IMG/VR virus record: IMGVR_UViG_3300032081_000128
Location: 1-32,814 of that record
Reading direction: 5' to 3' (one strand)
Length of the DNA stretch: 32,814 nt
Origin: a virus
Position 1 is the stretch's first letter, and each line of letters begins with the position of its first letter. Below the pieces are notes generated by a model, which was not told the origin of the DNA, did not search any database, and saw only the letters and a list, made by a program, of their open reading frames with translations. Below, in pieces: positions 16,087 to 24,681 of this stretch. Both the position numbers and the translations under genes were made by a program.

Positions 16087-17081
16087 CCAAGTAGTCTCCC
16101 AAACAGACCGTCTAGTTCTCTTATATAATCTTTCTTTGGTGGTGCAATAAGTTGTTGTAATTGTACAGGGGTATAACCAATAGAAGTCATGAACGGTGTA
16201 AACTTATCTTTAAACATACCTTGTTGTGGTGCTGTACCGCCACCTCCACCGCCTTCACCGCCGCCACCACCACCGCCGCCTAAAAAGGGAACGCCAATAC
16301 CAACAGTAAAACCGGGATCTGTCGGTCTATAGTCATCTATAACACCACCACTACCTTGACGAGGAAGCCCACCGGGATAACCGTAGTCTGGATCACCCAT
16401 GTCACTGTAGTCAGGAATCTCTCCAGCAGTTTCTTGACCTGTACCGTTTTCTCCAGCACCATCACCGTCGTCTTCACCGTCACCTTCGCCGTCACCTTCA
16501 CCGTCTTCTTCTCTAGGAGGTAGCGTAGGGAATGGAATGTCAATAGGCATGTCAGGATCTACACCTATTTCATCTTCAAGTGTAGTGTCTGCGTTGATAT
16601 CAACTTCTTCTTCTAGCTCCGTTGGTAACTCTTCAGGTGGCCCTTCTAAGTCTTGCTGTGCTAACCACTCATCAAAACCACCAGCTTCAGCAATATCTAT
16701 AGCAACTTCTTGTAGTTCAGCAGGAACTGTTGTTGGTCCAAAGTCTCCCTTAATTGCTGCAATAGCTTCAGCAGAAACGCCTTCTGGAATACCTTGTTCA
16801 CCGATAATAGTTTCCATAAGAATCTGAAAAATAGTATCTTCTAAAGTTTCTGTTGGACCTATTTGATCTTCAGGTAGAATTTCCATATTACGATCAGCAG
16901 CACGAGAAGCAGTCATAGCAGCATCTTGAGCAGCATTACGAGTATCCATCATTCCAAACGTAGAAGGATCTGCTCTGACAGTACCACGCTCAAAAGCTGT
17001 AGGCGCAGATACACCACGAGGGTTTACTTCTCTTAAAAACCGCTCAATAGGAGTAAAACGAGGATCATCAAACACAGCCAT
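16083..17081 (-). CDS. Low-complexity acidic/glycine-rich structural-operon protein
   Basis: A 332-residue protein I do not recognise. N-terminal part (1-75): FDDPRFTPIERFLREVNP, mixed charge. Middle (about 90-190): acidic, predicted helical. Then a run of Asp/Glu-Gly repeats (EDGEGDGEGDGEDDGDG, about 188-204), and a poly-glycine tract interrupted by one Glu (about 268-283). The C-terminus (FKDKFTPFMTSIGYTP to the end) is conserved-looking and ends LDGLFGRLLG. It lies between holin and adaptor genes. The ATG at 17081 has GGAAG upstream; an in-frame start 12 codons earlier would run into the holin gene. Probably a virion or tail-assembly protein with flexible linkers. Confidence 0.65.
   Translation of the reverse strand: MAVFDDPRFTPIERFLREVNPRGVSAPTAFERGTVRADPSTFGMMDTRNAAQDAAMTASRAADRNMEILPEDQIGPTETLEDTIFQILMETIIGEQGIPEGVSAEAIAAIKGDFGPTTVPAELQEVAIDIAEAGGFDEWLAQQDLEGPPEELPTELEEEVDINADTTLEDEIGVDPDMPIDIPFPTLPPREEDGEGDGEGDGEDDGDGAGENGTGQETAGEIPDYSDMGDPDYGYPGGLPRQGSGGVIDDYRPTDPGFTVGIGVPFLGGGGGGGGEGGGGGGTAPQQGMFKDKFTPFMTSIGYTPVQLQQLIAPPKKDYIRELDGLFGRLLG
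16236..16280. repeat. CCGCCA/CCACCG microsatellite-like tract (poly-Gly codons)
   Basis: A near-pure C/G/A triplet tract on the + strand encoding the interrupted poly-glycine run of the - strand gene. Gains or losses of whole triplets by slippage would change the linker length without breaking the frame. Confidence 0.7.
16462..16512. repeat. TCACCG/TCGCCG six-base imperfect tandem repeat
   Basis: Repeats of TCACC(G/T) and TCGCCG in tandem on the + strand, encoding the Asp/Glu-Gly repeat on the - strand. The unit is a multiple of three, so length change keeps the frame. Confidence 0.7.
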
Positions 17082-17082
17082 A

Positions 17083-17427
17083 TTATTTCTTCCAGTTAGC
17101 CAGACCACGTAGGCCAAACGATGCTGCCACAGCAGCGCCTAGAAAACCTTTGTACCACTCAGGCATAGAATCTAACGCAGCAAAGCCAGACATTACTACA
17201 GGAACCATAGAAGGAAAGAATGCAAGAACACACGGGACTGAAAACAAAATAGTAAACCATTCGTCTTTCCATGAGTTGTTTGCATTGTTAGCATGGATGT
17301 TTTCCCAGTTAGCGTCCTGCTGTATAGCTACCATCTTACGCTCATGGACAGCCTTCTTTTCTTCAGACTTGCGTTGAAGGTGTCCACCAACAAGATTAAC
17401 AATAGGGCCAATCAAAGCCTGTATCAT
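17083..17427 (-). CDS. Holin of the 3-TM (GTA holin-like) family
   Basis: A 114-residue membrane protein. An N-terminal amphipathic/hydrophobic segment (IQALIGPIVNLVGG) is followed by a charged linker, then WKDEWFTILFSVPCVLAF (about 53-70), a second hydrophobic stretch (MVPVVMSGFAAL, 74-85), and PEWYKGFLGAAVAASFGLRG (89-108). The SWKDEW and PEWY...FGLR motifs fit the phage/gene-transfer-agent 3-TM holins that permeabilise the inner membrane and set lysis time. The start overlaps the preceding stop (ATGA). The likely endolysin is far away at 31761, so the lysis genes are split. Confidence 0.8.
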   Translation of the reverse strand: MIQALIGPIVNLVGGHLQRKSEEKKAVHERKMVAIQQDANWENIHANNANNSWKDEWFTILFSVPCVLAFFPSMVPVVMSGFAALDSMPEWYKGFLGAAVAASFGLRGLANWKK

Positions 17428-17621
17428 CTAGCAAACTCCAAGATAGCAATAGCCATAGTGACGATAATAGCAATAGAAGCAAAACCACCTGTCATCATCT
17501 TCTCAAGCTTATCAAAGCGTTGATTGTGTGCATCCAGTTGCATCTGAATCATTTCATAACGAATACTACACTCACGCTCATGAGCTTCTAACCGACTTAT
17601 TGCTTGCTCTAGATCTGACAT
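17424..17621 (-). CDS. Small tail-anchored membrane protein with coiled coil
   Basis: A 65-residue protein: residues 1-42 are a charged coiled coil (LEQAISRLEAHEREC..., QRFDKLEKMM), then one membrane segment at the C-terminal end (GGFASIAIIVTMAIAILEF). This topology, next to the 3-TM holin and translationally coupled to it, suggests a holin regulator (antiholin-like) or accessory lysis protein; a virion membrane-contact role is also possible. No lipobox or signal peptide. Confidence 0.65.
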   Translation of the reverse strand: MSDLEQAISRLEAHERECSIRYEMIQMQLDAHNQRFDKLEKMMTGGFASIAIIVTMAIAILEFAR

Positions 17622-17623
17622 GA

Positions 17624-17986
17624 TTATTCCTTACCACTCTGATGATCCACAGTTATCTGTGCATTCAGTTTACCTATCTCTACTTCTATTTTATTTAGCT
17701 GCCTACGTAACTCGTGTATCTCTACGTTGCGTTCTTCCAGAGCCATGATCTTAGCGTTCTGTATAAGATCGTCTGGTAACGCACCACGTAGACCCAAAGG
17801 CCATTCACGAACAAACGCAGAGTTTTCCAGTATGTTCATGTTTTGTATTTCTTGACCGTGTTCAATAGAGATGATACGAGTGTCAAGAGTTACGTAAGCA
17901 GTAGTAGCCATAACGATGCCAGCACCAAGAGCAACTAAGTTTCTTAGCGGTATAGCTACTCTGGTGTCGTCATCGATCTCAGGCAT
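17624..17986 (-). CDS. Single-pass membrane protein with C-terminal coiled coil (possible i-spanin-like)
   Basis: A 120-residue protein: a short acidic N-terminus, a membrane segment at about 16-36 (NLVALGAGIVMATTAYVTL), then an outside region ending in a long coiled coil (EERNVEIHELRRQLNKIEVE, about 82-112). N-in topology with a periplasmic coiled coil resembles inner-membrane spanins, and the gene sits beside the holin. No o-spanin lipoprotein is seen nested or nearby, which weakens that reading. The ATG overlaps the previous stop as TAATG. Confidence 0.6.
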   Translation of the reverse strand: MPEIDDDTRVAIPLRNLVALGAGIVMATTAYVTLDTRIISIEHGQEIQNMNILENSAFVREWPLGLRGALPDDLIQNAKIMALEERNVEIHELRRQLNKIEVEIGKLNAQITVDHQSGKE

Positions 17987-18291
17987 TACCAAGGCACGCC
18001 ATCAACAGTAACAGGATCTTTCTGTTCTGCGATGTTAGCCGCTAGGGCCGCCTCAGTAGCTTCCTGATCGACTTCTTCCCATACCCAGCCCATAACAACT
18101 TCTTCTGTTAAATCGTCGTATGGAACGAATGAGGGGTCCTCAGGGTCATATGAGAAACTGCAAGTGCCGTAAGAAGAAGCAGAGTAAGTATCTTCTCCAA
18201 CAGTTTCAGATTCAGTTACACGCCAGTGTGCGACGATAACGCCACCGTCTGATACGTGACGCTCAAGTGTTGCAATAGTCCATGTAGCCAT
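17986..18291 (-). CDS. Small conserved fibre-associated phage protein
   Basis: A 101-residue protein directly after the S74 fibre gene and coupled to it by TAATG. Features include VIVAHWRVTESE near the N-terminus, a Ser/Tyr-rich beta region, and a helical segment GWVWEEVDQEATEAALAANI, ending GVPW. I recognise this arrangement from small proteins encoded after fibre genes in marine phages (GWVW... and a final Pro-Trp), whose function is unknown. A fibre chaperone or fibre-tip component is a reasonable guess. Confidence 0.65.
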   Translation of the reverse strand: MATWTIATLERHVSDGGVIVAHWRVTESETVGEDTYSASSYGTCSFSYDPEDPSFVPYDDLTEEVVMGWVWEEVDQEATEAALAANIAEQKDPVTVDGVPW

Positions 18292-21200
18292 TAGTTAGTC
18301 TCCAGTTGTGCCACTCTGGCACGTAGTGATTGAATTTCTTTTACAAGCATAGGCACTAGCTTTGAGTAGTCTACGCCCATCATGTCGTCTGAGTCTTCTG
18401 GTACTGACACAGCCTCTGGTGCAACGCTCTGTAATTCCTGAGCAACCATGCCGTACTTCTGGTGTGACCCGTCAGCCTTCCAGTCAAACGAACGTACTTG
18501 GATAGCGTCAATGTCGTCAGAAGCAGAAGGTGCGTCTACGATGTTTTCTTTGAGGCGTTGATCTGAGGAGGTGTTGTAGGCGGTAGCGGAGCCTGACGTT
18601 ACAATGCTACCTACAACTCCATTTCCGTTTCTGAAGCGGATTGCTGTTGACGCCGAACTGCCTGTCAAAGTCGTTGTAGTAATCCCAGCTTGTCCGCCGT
18701 CTACAACTTTCACGTTTACAAAAGATTCTGATTCGCTTGTCTGACCAACCAACAAGTTGCCACTAGAGTCGATGCGGAGGCGTTCTAACTGGTTAGTAGC
18801 AAACTGCATACTGTTTGAATCATGTGCGTAATTAATGTAACCAGCATAAGTGTCGGAACCACTTGCCGAATCACCAAAGTGGATTGTGTTAGCGCCATTA
18901 GTTGGATTAGCTAACATTTGAATTACCGACTGACCAGCTGATGTGCCGCCAATGTAAGGAGTGCCTGACAGGTAAAGGTCTTTGAAGCGTGAATCTGACT
19001 TGCCTAAGTCAACGAGGTTGTCACGCAAAGCGGCAGAGCCATTACAGGGTCGGATATAACTTCCAATGTCATCGAAAAATAATCCAGTGTTTCCGCTAGT
19101 TATAAACAGCTCACCGTCACTTGTTCCGCCATCAGATAGCTTAGTACCAACGCTTCCCACGGTTGAGCCGTCTTTGTAGAAAACTGCAATAGACCCGTCA
19201 GAAGTTTCTCTGTTAAGAGACAGGACAGGATTACCGTCTCTAGTTGCCCAGAGTTGCCCATCTGCTTTTGCTTCAACGCCTACTGTGCCAATACCTGTGC
19301 CAGTCTTCCCAACCAACAAGTTGCCGCTTGCATCAAACCTAGCCATCTCCCCTGCGTTGTTATTGAACCGCAAGGCACCGCCGTTTGTAGCGTCTCTGTA
19401 GTGGATCTTTGCACCACTGTCATCGGCAGTAAAGGAAAGACGGGTGTTGTTAGTACCGTCAAACTTATAGACACGTAATTGAACGTCTGAGGCAGTGTCA
19501 ACGATATCGACCTTGACGTCTGGTGATGTTGTTCCTACGCCCAAGGCATTAGTATAAGCAGTGCCTGACATGTAGAGGTCTTTGAAGCGGTTGCTTGAGT
19601 CTCCAATATCAATCGTATTGTCAGCATCGCCGCTAGAAGTAGCTGTAGATGTCCAAGGCCAAATAGCATTAGTAGACCCAGCATCAAAGAAAATCATGCT
19701 GTCGTCTGAGCCAATAAATAATCGACTTAGTTCAGTACCAATACTACCGACTGCGGTGCCGTCTTTTTGGAACTCTAAGATAGAGCCGTCATTAGTGTTT
19801 CGACCAAGAATGTGAGTGCCACTAGCAAACGTACCGACAATTTGTCCACTAGCGTTTAACTCTGCGCCTGCTGTGGCGTTTGATGTAGTAGTCTTACCAA
19901 CCAGCAAGTTGCCGCTCGCATCTATACGCATGGCTTCTGACCAGCTAATGGCTGTGCCTGCTGTACCTGATGCGGCTTGCTGAAATTTAATTTCATTAGC
20001 GTCAAAGAATAAACGAGAGGTTCCAGCGGTGTACTTGTAGACCTCGCTGTTGTTTGTCTTGAATACATAGTTTGTGCCGACCATTCCGTCAACACCACCA
20101 GCCGAACGGCCGACAAGGTTCATGCCGCCTTGCTCGAAGTTTCTCCACGTACCGCTAGAGTTTTCTGGAGTAACGCCTACACCTACGTTCCCGCTCGCAT
20201 CTATGCGGAGGCGTTCTGTGTTGTTGGTGCCAAAGATTAAAGGATTATTTTCATAGTGATAAACATAACCATCTTCAGCACTACTTAAACCTACGAAAAG
20301 ACCGTCTGTTGATGCAGTGCCTGTTCCAGTATTTGTAATTCTTATGCCAGAAGAATCACTTGATGGCCTATGAACATGGAATACTTCTCTAGGCGTAGTA
20401 GTTCCAATAGAAACAAAACCACTAGCGTCGATACGCATGCGTTCTGCGTTGTCGCTTTTAAATACGATATTGCTATTTGCGCTTCCATTGCCTTGATCAG
20501 CAGACAAGATGAGGCTTCCGCCAGCACCATCTATCTGGGCATAAACTCCATCAGGGTTAGAGTCTTCAAGTCTTATAACAGGGTCAACAGATTTTAAATG
20601 CAAGGTTTGTGACGGACTGCTAGTACCAATACCAACATTATAGTTTTCATCAATAACAAACTTTGTAGTTCCGTTGTCTTTAATGCGAACTGCATCGTCT
20701 ACAGTGCCAGTCCCATCAGCATTATGGTTAATGTCTAACGCACGACTACTACCACTATTTGATATTTCTAGAGCATTACCAGTTGTGTTGCCTTTTGTAA
20801 TTACAAAGGCTGAAGAGGCTACATTGTTGTCAACTGTTAGCTTTTCATTACTAGCTGACCACGTTAACTTCGCAGTCGTACCCGTGTCTTCGTAGAAGCT
20901 AATGTCTCCGCCTTCCTCTGCAAGGAATATATTTTTAGTGCCTGCATCACTTGAAACAATAAAAGCTCTGTCAGTTTGGTTATTGTCGTTATCCACATCA
21001 ATGCGTAAACTGCCCGTAGATTTAATCCAGCCGCTATTAAAAAATACGTCAGTACCATCAACAGTAAGGCCGTCGCTGACCACTGTACCCGTAACGTCGA
21101 TGCCTGTGGAGGTGACAGCAACTTTTTCATTGCCTTGGTTATAAAGGCGTGTTTCTCCACCTTGAATGCCTAAGAAAAACCTAGTACCTGTGGAGTCTTC

Positions 21201-21509
21201 TAAAGAAAGGTTTTGCCCCTGTATTTGCAGGTTGCCTGTACCACCTTCAGCTATATAACTATTAGACCCATCATGATAAATCTGTAGGTCAGAGCCAGCA
21301 CCGAAGACGGCCTTGTCGTTGTCGCCAAAGTTAATGTCAGCAGTTGTTGTTAGACCTGCTGTAGTAATAACACCGTCAACCTCTAGCTTCGTTGAAGGGT
21401 TGCTAACGCCAATACCAACATTACCATCACTTTTTATTCTAAGTTTTTCATCAGTAGCAGAAAGGCTAAATATAAAATTAGCAGTGCTTCTATGATCTAT
21501 AAAATCCAT
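18291..21509 (-). CDS. Long tail fibre with C-terminal S74 self-cleaving chaperone domain
   Basis: A 1072-residue fibre. It has at least eight spaced copies of a short beta motif (R-I-D-x-S-G-N-[LV]-x-[VI]-G, for example RIDASGNLLVGKT) and a longer duplicated block ending RFKDLYLSGTPY (earlier copy RFKDLYMSGTAY). The last 93 residues are a Peptidase_S74 intramolecular chaperone: TSSDQRLKENI with Ser982 and Lys987 spaced as the Ser-Lys cleavage dyad, then YGMVAQELQSVAPEAV and a terminal coiled coil (LVKEIQSLRARVAQLE). The chaperone trimerises the fibre and cuts itself off before Ser982. The N-terminus (MDFIDHRSTANF) starts directly inside the repeat region with no recognisable tail-attachment domain. 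A strong AGGAG site supports this start. Confidence 0.88.
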   Translation of the reverse strand: MDFIDHRSTANFIFSLSATDEKLRIKSDGNVGIGVSNPSTKLEVDGVITTAGLTTTADINFGDNDKAVFGAGSDLQIYHDGSNSYIAEGGTGNLQIQGQNLSLEDSTGTRFFLGIQGGETRLYNQGNEKVAVTSTGIDVTGTVVSDGLTVDGTDVFFNSGWIKSTGSLRIDVDNDNNQTDRAFIVSSDAGTKNIFLAEEGGDISFYEDTGTTAKLTWSASNEKLTVDNNVASSAFVITKGNTTGNALEISNSGSSRALDINHNADGTGTVDDAVRIKDNGTTKFVIDENYNVGIGTSSPSQTLHLKSVDPVIRLEDSNPDGVYAQIDGAGGSLILSADQGNGSANSNIVFKSDNAERMRIDASGFVSIGTTTPREVFHVHRPSSDSSGIRITNTGTGTASTDGLFVGLSSAEDGYVYHYENNPLIFGTNNTERLRIDASGNVGVGVTPENSSGTWRNFEQGGMNLVGRSAGGVDGMVGTNYVFKTNNSEVYKYTAGTSRLFFDANEIKFQQAASGTAGTAISWSEAMRIDASGNLLVGKTTTSNATAGAELNASGQIVGTFASGTHILGRNTNDGSILEFQKDGTAVGSIGTELSRLFIGSDDSMIFFDAGSTNAIWPWTSTATSSGDADNTIDIGDSSNRFKDLYMSGTAYTNALGVGTTSPDVKVDIVDTASDVQLRVYKFDGTNNTRLSFTADDSGAKIHYRDATNGGALRFNNNAGEMARFDASGNLLVGKTGTGIGTVGVEAKADGQLWATRDGNPVLSLNRETSDGSIAVFYKDGSTVGSVGTKLSDGGTSDGELFITSGNTGLFFDDIGSYIRPCNGSAALRDNLVDLGKSDSRFKDLYLSGTPYIGGTSAGQSVIQMLANPTNGANTIHFGDSASGSDTYAGYINYAHDSNSMQFATNQLERLRIDSSGNLLVGQTSESESFVNVKVVDGGQAGITTTTLTGSSASTAIRFRNGNGVVGSIVTSGSATAYNTSSDQRLKENIVDAPSASDDIDAIQVRSFDWKADGSHQKYGMVAQELQSVAPEAVSVPEDSDDMMGVDYSKLVPMLVKEIQSLRARVAQLETN

Positions 21510-21522
21510 TTGTGTTCTCCTG

Positions 21523-24500
21523 CTATGACCAAGCTACTGTCAGTTTATTGTTTACGCCTTCCATTACGTTTGTGACGTTAGAAGCTACTGAAACGTAACC
21601 AGCATTAGACGTTCCTGTTTTAACAAGACAGCTATTACCGTTAATAACACCGCTAAGAATATTGCTAGGAGTAGTAGGATTAACATAGATACAAGGTTCT
21701 GCTGCATCTGTTTTAGCTGTGTTACCAATAACTTGAAAGTGCTGTACGTCTTCAATAGTAATAGTTCTTTCAGTGTTGTTGTTACTAATAATTGCGTTGT
21801 TTGTGCCGTCTACTCTAGTAACGCCTTCAACCAAACCGTTGCCTTGTATTTTTACAGAGGATAGCCCTGTTACATTAGCATTAGCAAAAGAAATTCCCCC
21901 ACCAATATGTGCGTTGTCACTAACTACAATCTTAGCTGTAGCTCCTTGAGACAAAGAGGTTATGTAGTCTATGTACTTATTGCCTACTACATTAAAGCTT
22001 TCTGTAAGCTTAGTAGTGTTTGTTATGTTTCCACCAATGTATGAGTTAACAATATTAACGTTGTGTGTTTCATCAGGAATAAACAATCTAGCAGTACCTG
22101 TTCCTGTACCTGCGCCAGTTGCAATAAAGACTGTACCAACATTACTATCGGCCGCGCCAATAGCTGTAAAGTCTGTAGTACCTGTAGTAACTATTTTATA
22201 AGTATTGGTAGCACGTATTTCGTCTGCGTTTTTAATTGCACCTTCTGCATTGGCTGCTCTAAACGGAAGAACATCACCAGTTAAGTACACATCATCAATT
22301 GTTAAGTTATTTGGGTTATCAACCTTAATACCACCACTAGCTAAGAAACCATGGGCTAAACGCACGTCTTGTTGTATCTGAGAACCGGGCAGTAACAAAA
22401 AGCTAATAGCGTCTGCTGGGTTTCTACAGGTACCTTCTACATGGAAGTTTGTAATTGAACATGATGTGTCGTGTTGACTAGAGCCTCGTATAAGCTTATT
22501 TACATAAGCAGTAGAAGCGTCTGTTTTTAAGAACACATTGTTAAAGAAAGCTTTGTTACCGTTAGTTAAATAAATCTGAAGCAGTGAGTTATCTTGTCCA
22601 GTTGTGTCAATAGTCGCTCGTGCTGTTATGTCTACAATCAGATTGTTTACATTTGCTTCTTCACAGCCCTCAATCCAAAACGCACCAGACGGGTTGTTAG
22701 AAAAAGACTGAGTAGAATCATTAATAACTGTGATGTTACTAGCGTTAAACTTTTTGTTGCGGTCAGCAGTTACACCACACGAAGCATAGTTTTTACAGAT
22801 AGCGTTAGATATACTGTACTCGCCTCCAATAGCAAGGAAGTTAAACGATCCCTGCGGAGCTGCTGTAGTAGACGAAAAGTCCATCGGTGAGCCATCAACA
22901 TTAAATGTAGCAGGCAATAGTCCTACGTCTTCTGCGTAAACATCAGAAACAATAGTTCTGCCTTTATGAGCAGTAATGTTGTTACTTCCGTCAAAGACAG
23001 CCTGATAAACTGCAAAGCTTTGGAACGACAAGTTCTTAAACACACATCCCTGAATAATTGTAGTGCCGTATGAGTTTACGCGTACTGCTGCAATACCGTG
23101 ATGGTTTTCAAAACGACAGTTAGTTATGTGCGTAGTAGTTTCTTCGTTGTTAGCATTTACTTTTAAAAACGCGCTAGGCGTTGGCTCAATAGTATCATAA
23201 CCGCCAAAGTTAGTAGTGGTATCAGTCCACGGCTCATTGCCGACCTTGTAGTCTCCACGACCGCCATCAAGAAAAATATTGTCTAAAGCAATTGTCATGG
23301 CTGTTGTGCCTGATCCGGCATCGCAGTTGAATCTACCTTGGTCTGAGTATGACGTACCTAACTTAAACTTAAAGTTACGCATACGACAGAACGCACCTTG
23401 GTCAACATCAATGGTTGTTGTAATCAAGTACGTTTTATTACCACCGTCTAACCAAGCGCCTGATACAGCTACAGAGTCCATTGCCGCTTGTAGTTCTACC
23501 GTATCGTCAAGATCGGCTGTGCCTGTACCTGTTCCTGCGCCTGTAGCAACAAATACTGTACCTACATTACTATTTGTTGCTCCAATTGAAGTAAAGTCTG
23601 TACTGCCTGTCGAAACAATTTGATACCTCTGTCCAGTAACAAAAGAACCAGCGGTTACTGTTTGAACACCTTTTGCACCAAAGGCAGCAGCAGAAGCAGC
23701 TAAGTGTACTTCACCAGAAGTTACAATAAAGTCTGCTGAGTCAAAAGAAGCAACGCCTTTATTAGATGTTGATGCGTTTTCACCAGCAATTGTTACAGTG
23801 TTACCAGTAGCAGAAGTGTCAATACCTTCACCACCAACAATGCTTAATACTTCTGAGTCAAGATCAATGGCAATAGTGCCACCGTCAGTTGTAACATCTA
23901 GATCTTGAGCAGTGACTTGGCTGTCTACGTATGACTTAATAGATTGTTGAGTAGCCAGCGCAGTCGCACTGTTGCTAGACATATTGTCTTGGTCAAGGAT
24001 ATCTGTAACTGTTACTGAGCCTGTACCAGACAAACCATTAAACTCTACAGTTCCTGCAACGTCAAGACTTGTAGCATTTACAGAAGTAAACGAACCAGCC
24101 GCAGTAGAAGAACCACCAATGACAGCACCGTCAATAGTACCACCATTGATGTCTGGAGTGTTTACGTCAGGAGACGTGATAGTTTTATTAGTAAGTGTTT
24201 GTGTACCTGTCAGCGTTGCAACGGTAGAATCAATATTAAAAGTTACTTCATTGCCTGAACCAGCAGTATCAATACCAGTTCCACCTGTAAGCAATAAAGT
24301 TTCTGAGTCTAGGTCAATGCTTAACGCACCACCTGAGTCAGCTTGGAAGTCTAGGTCTTGTGCAGTTACTTGTGAGTCAACGTAAGCTTTTACGGACTGC
24401 TGTGTAGGAACCAAAGTTGCGCTATCGGACGACATATCGTCTTCATCAACAAACGCAGTGATGTCAATAGTTCCATCGGAAATAGTTTCAAAGGTCAACG

Positions 24501-24663
24501 TACCTGTAAAGGTCGGACCTGCTAAATCAGACTTACTTGCAATAGCTACTGCTATATTATCAAACTCAACTTCAAACTCAGATCCACGTATAATTTTATC
24601 GGGATCGCCTGTGTTTAAAGTATCCTTTACTGCAAAGTCTGTAGTCTTAGTATAGTTCGACAT
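21523..24663 (-). CDS. Tailspike: modular N-terminus and right-handed beta-helix receptor-binding body
   Basis: A 1046-residue protein. The ATG at 24663 (AGGAC upstream) gives MSNYTKTTDFAVKDTL...IIRGSEFEVEFDNI, a typical virion-attachment start; an ATG at 24711 would lie within the capsid terminator and add a non-homologous leader. Two related modules follow, at about 74-144 and 225-290 (DDMSSDSATL...TQQSVKAYVDSQVTAQDLD and its copy), then a 38-residue GTGTGTA module (about 344-382). A beta-helix body starts near 383 (ELQAAMDSV, GNKTYLITTTIDVDQG) with many N-rich rungs. A second GTGTGTA module (about 821-859) interrupts it before the last beta-rich part. The body probably binds or degrades host surface polysaccharide; catalytic residues cannot be read from sequence. 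Confidence 0.82.
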   Translation of the reverse strand: MSNYTKTTDFAVKDTLNTGDPDKIIRGSEFEVEFDNIAVAIASKSDLAGPTFTGTLTFETISDGTIDITAFVDEDDMSSDSATLVPTQQSVKAYVDSQVTAQDLDFQADSGGALSIDLDSETLLLTGGTGIDTAGSGNEVTFNIDSTVATLTGTQTLTNKTITSPDVNTPDINGGTIDGAVIGGSSTAAGSFTSVNATSLDVAGTVEFNGLSGTGSVTVTDILDQDNMSSNSATALATQQSIKSYVDSQVTAQDLDVTTDGGTIAIDLDSEVLSIVGGEGIDTSATGNTVTIAGENASTSNKGVASFDSADFIVTSGEVHLAASAAAFGAKGVQTVTAGSFVTGQRYQIVSTGSTDFTSIGATNSNVGTVFVATGAGTGTGTADLDDTVELQAAMDSVAVSGAWLDGGNKTYLITTTIDVDQGAFCRMRNFKFKLGTSYSDQGRFNCDAGSGTTAMTIALDNIFLDGGRGDYKVGNEPWTDTTTNFGGYDTIEPTPSAFLKVNANNEETTTHITNCRFENHHGIAAVRVNSYGTTIIQGCVFKNLSFQSFAVYQAVFDGSNNITAHKGRTIVSDVYAEDVGLLPATFNVDGSPMDFSSTTAAPQGSFNFLAIGGEYSISNAICKNYASCGVTADRNKKFNASNITVINDSTQSFSNNPSGAFWIEGCEEANVNNLIVDITARATIDTTGQDNSLLQIYLTNGNKAFFNNVFLKTDASTAYVNKLIRGSSQHDTSCSITNFHVEGTCRNPADAISFLLLPGSQIQQDVRLAHGFLASGGIKVDNPNNLTIDDVYLTGDVLPFRAANAEGAIKNADEIRATNTYKIVTTGTTDFTAIGAADSNVGTVFIATGAGTGTGTARLFIPDETHNVNIVNSYIGGNITNTTKLTESFNVVGNKYIDYITSLSQGATAKIVVSDNAHIGGGISFANANVTGLSSVKIQGNGLVEGVTRVDGTNNAIISNNNTERTITIEDVQHFQVIGNTAKTDAAEPCIYVNPTTPSNILSGVINGNSCLVKTGTSNAGYVSVASNVTNVMEGVNNKLTVAWS
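22085..22200. repeat. GTGTGTA module, copy 2 (tailspike)
   Basis: Encodes YKIVTTGTTDFTAIGAADSN followed by VGTVFIATGAGTGTGTARL on the - strand. It pairs with the copy at 23515-23630, which encodes YQIVSTGSTDFTSIGATNSN and VGTVFVATGAGTGTGTADL. The two are also clearly alike at the DNA level, so they derive from one duplicated or captured module. Confidence 0.85.
23515..23630. repeat. GTGTGTA module, copy 1 (tailspike)
   Basis: First copy of the duplicated module, at about residues 344-382, between the N-terminal linker modules and the beta-helix. The copy at 22085-22200 is 1.4 kb further along the gene. Confidence 0.85.
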
Positions 24664-24681
24664 CTGTAAGTCCTGTTGCAG

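Noticed and set aside
23972-24385. 137-codon open frame on the + strand inside the tailspike gene
   Set aside because: Mirror of a Thr/Ser/Asp-rich repeat region; Val/Pro/Ser composition and no ribosome site.
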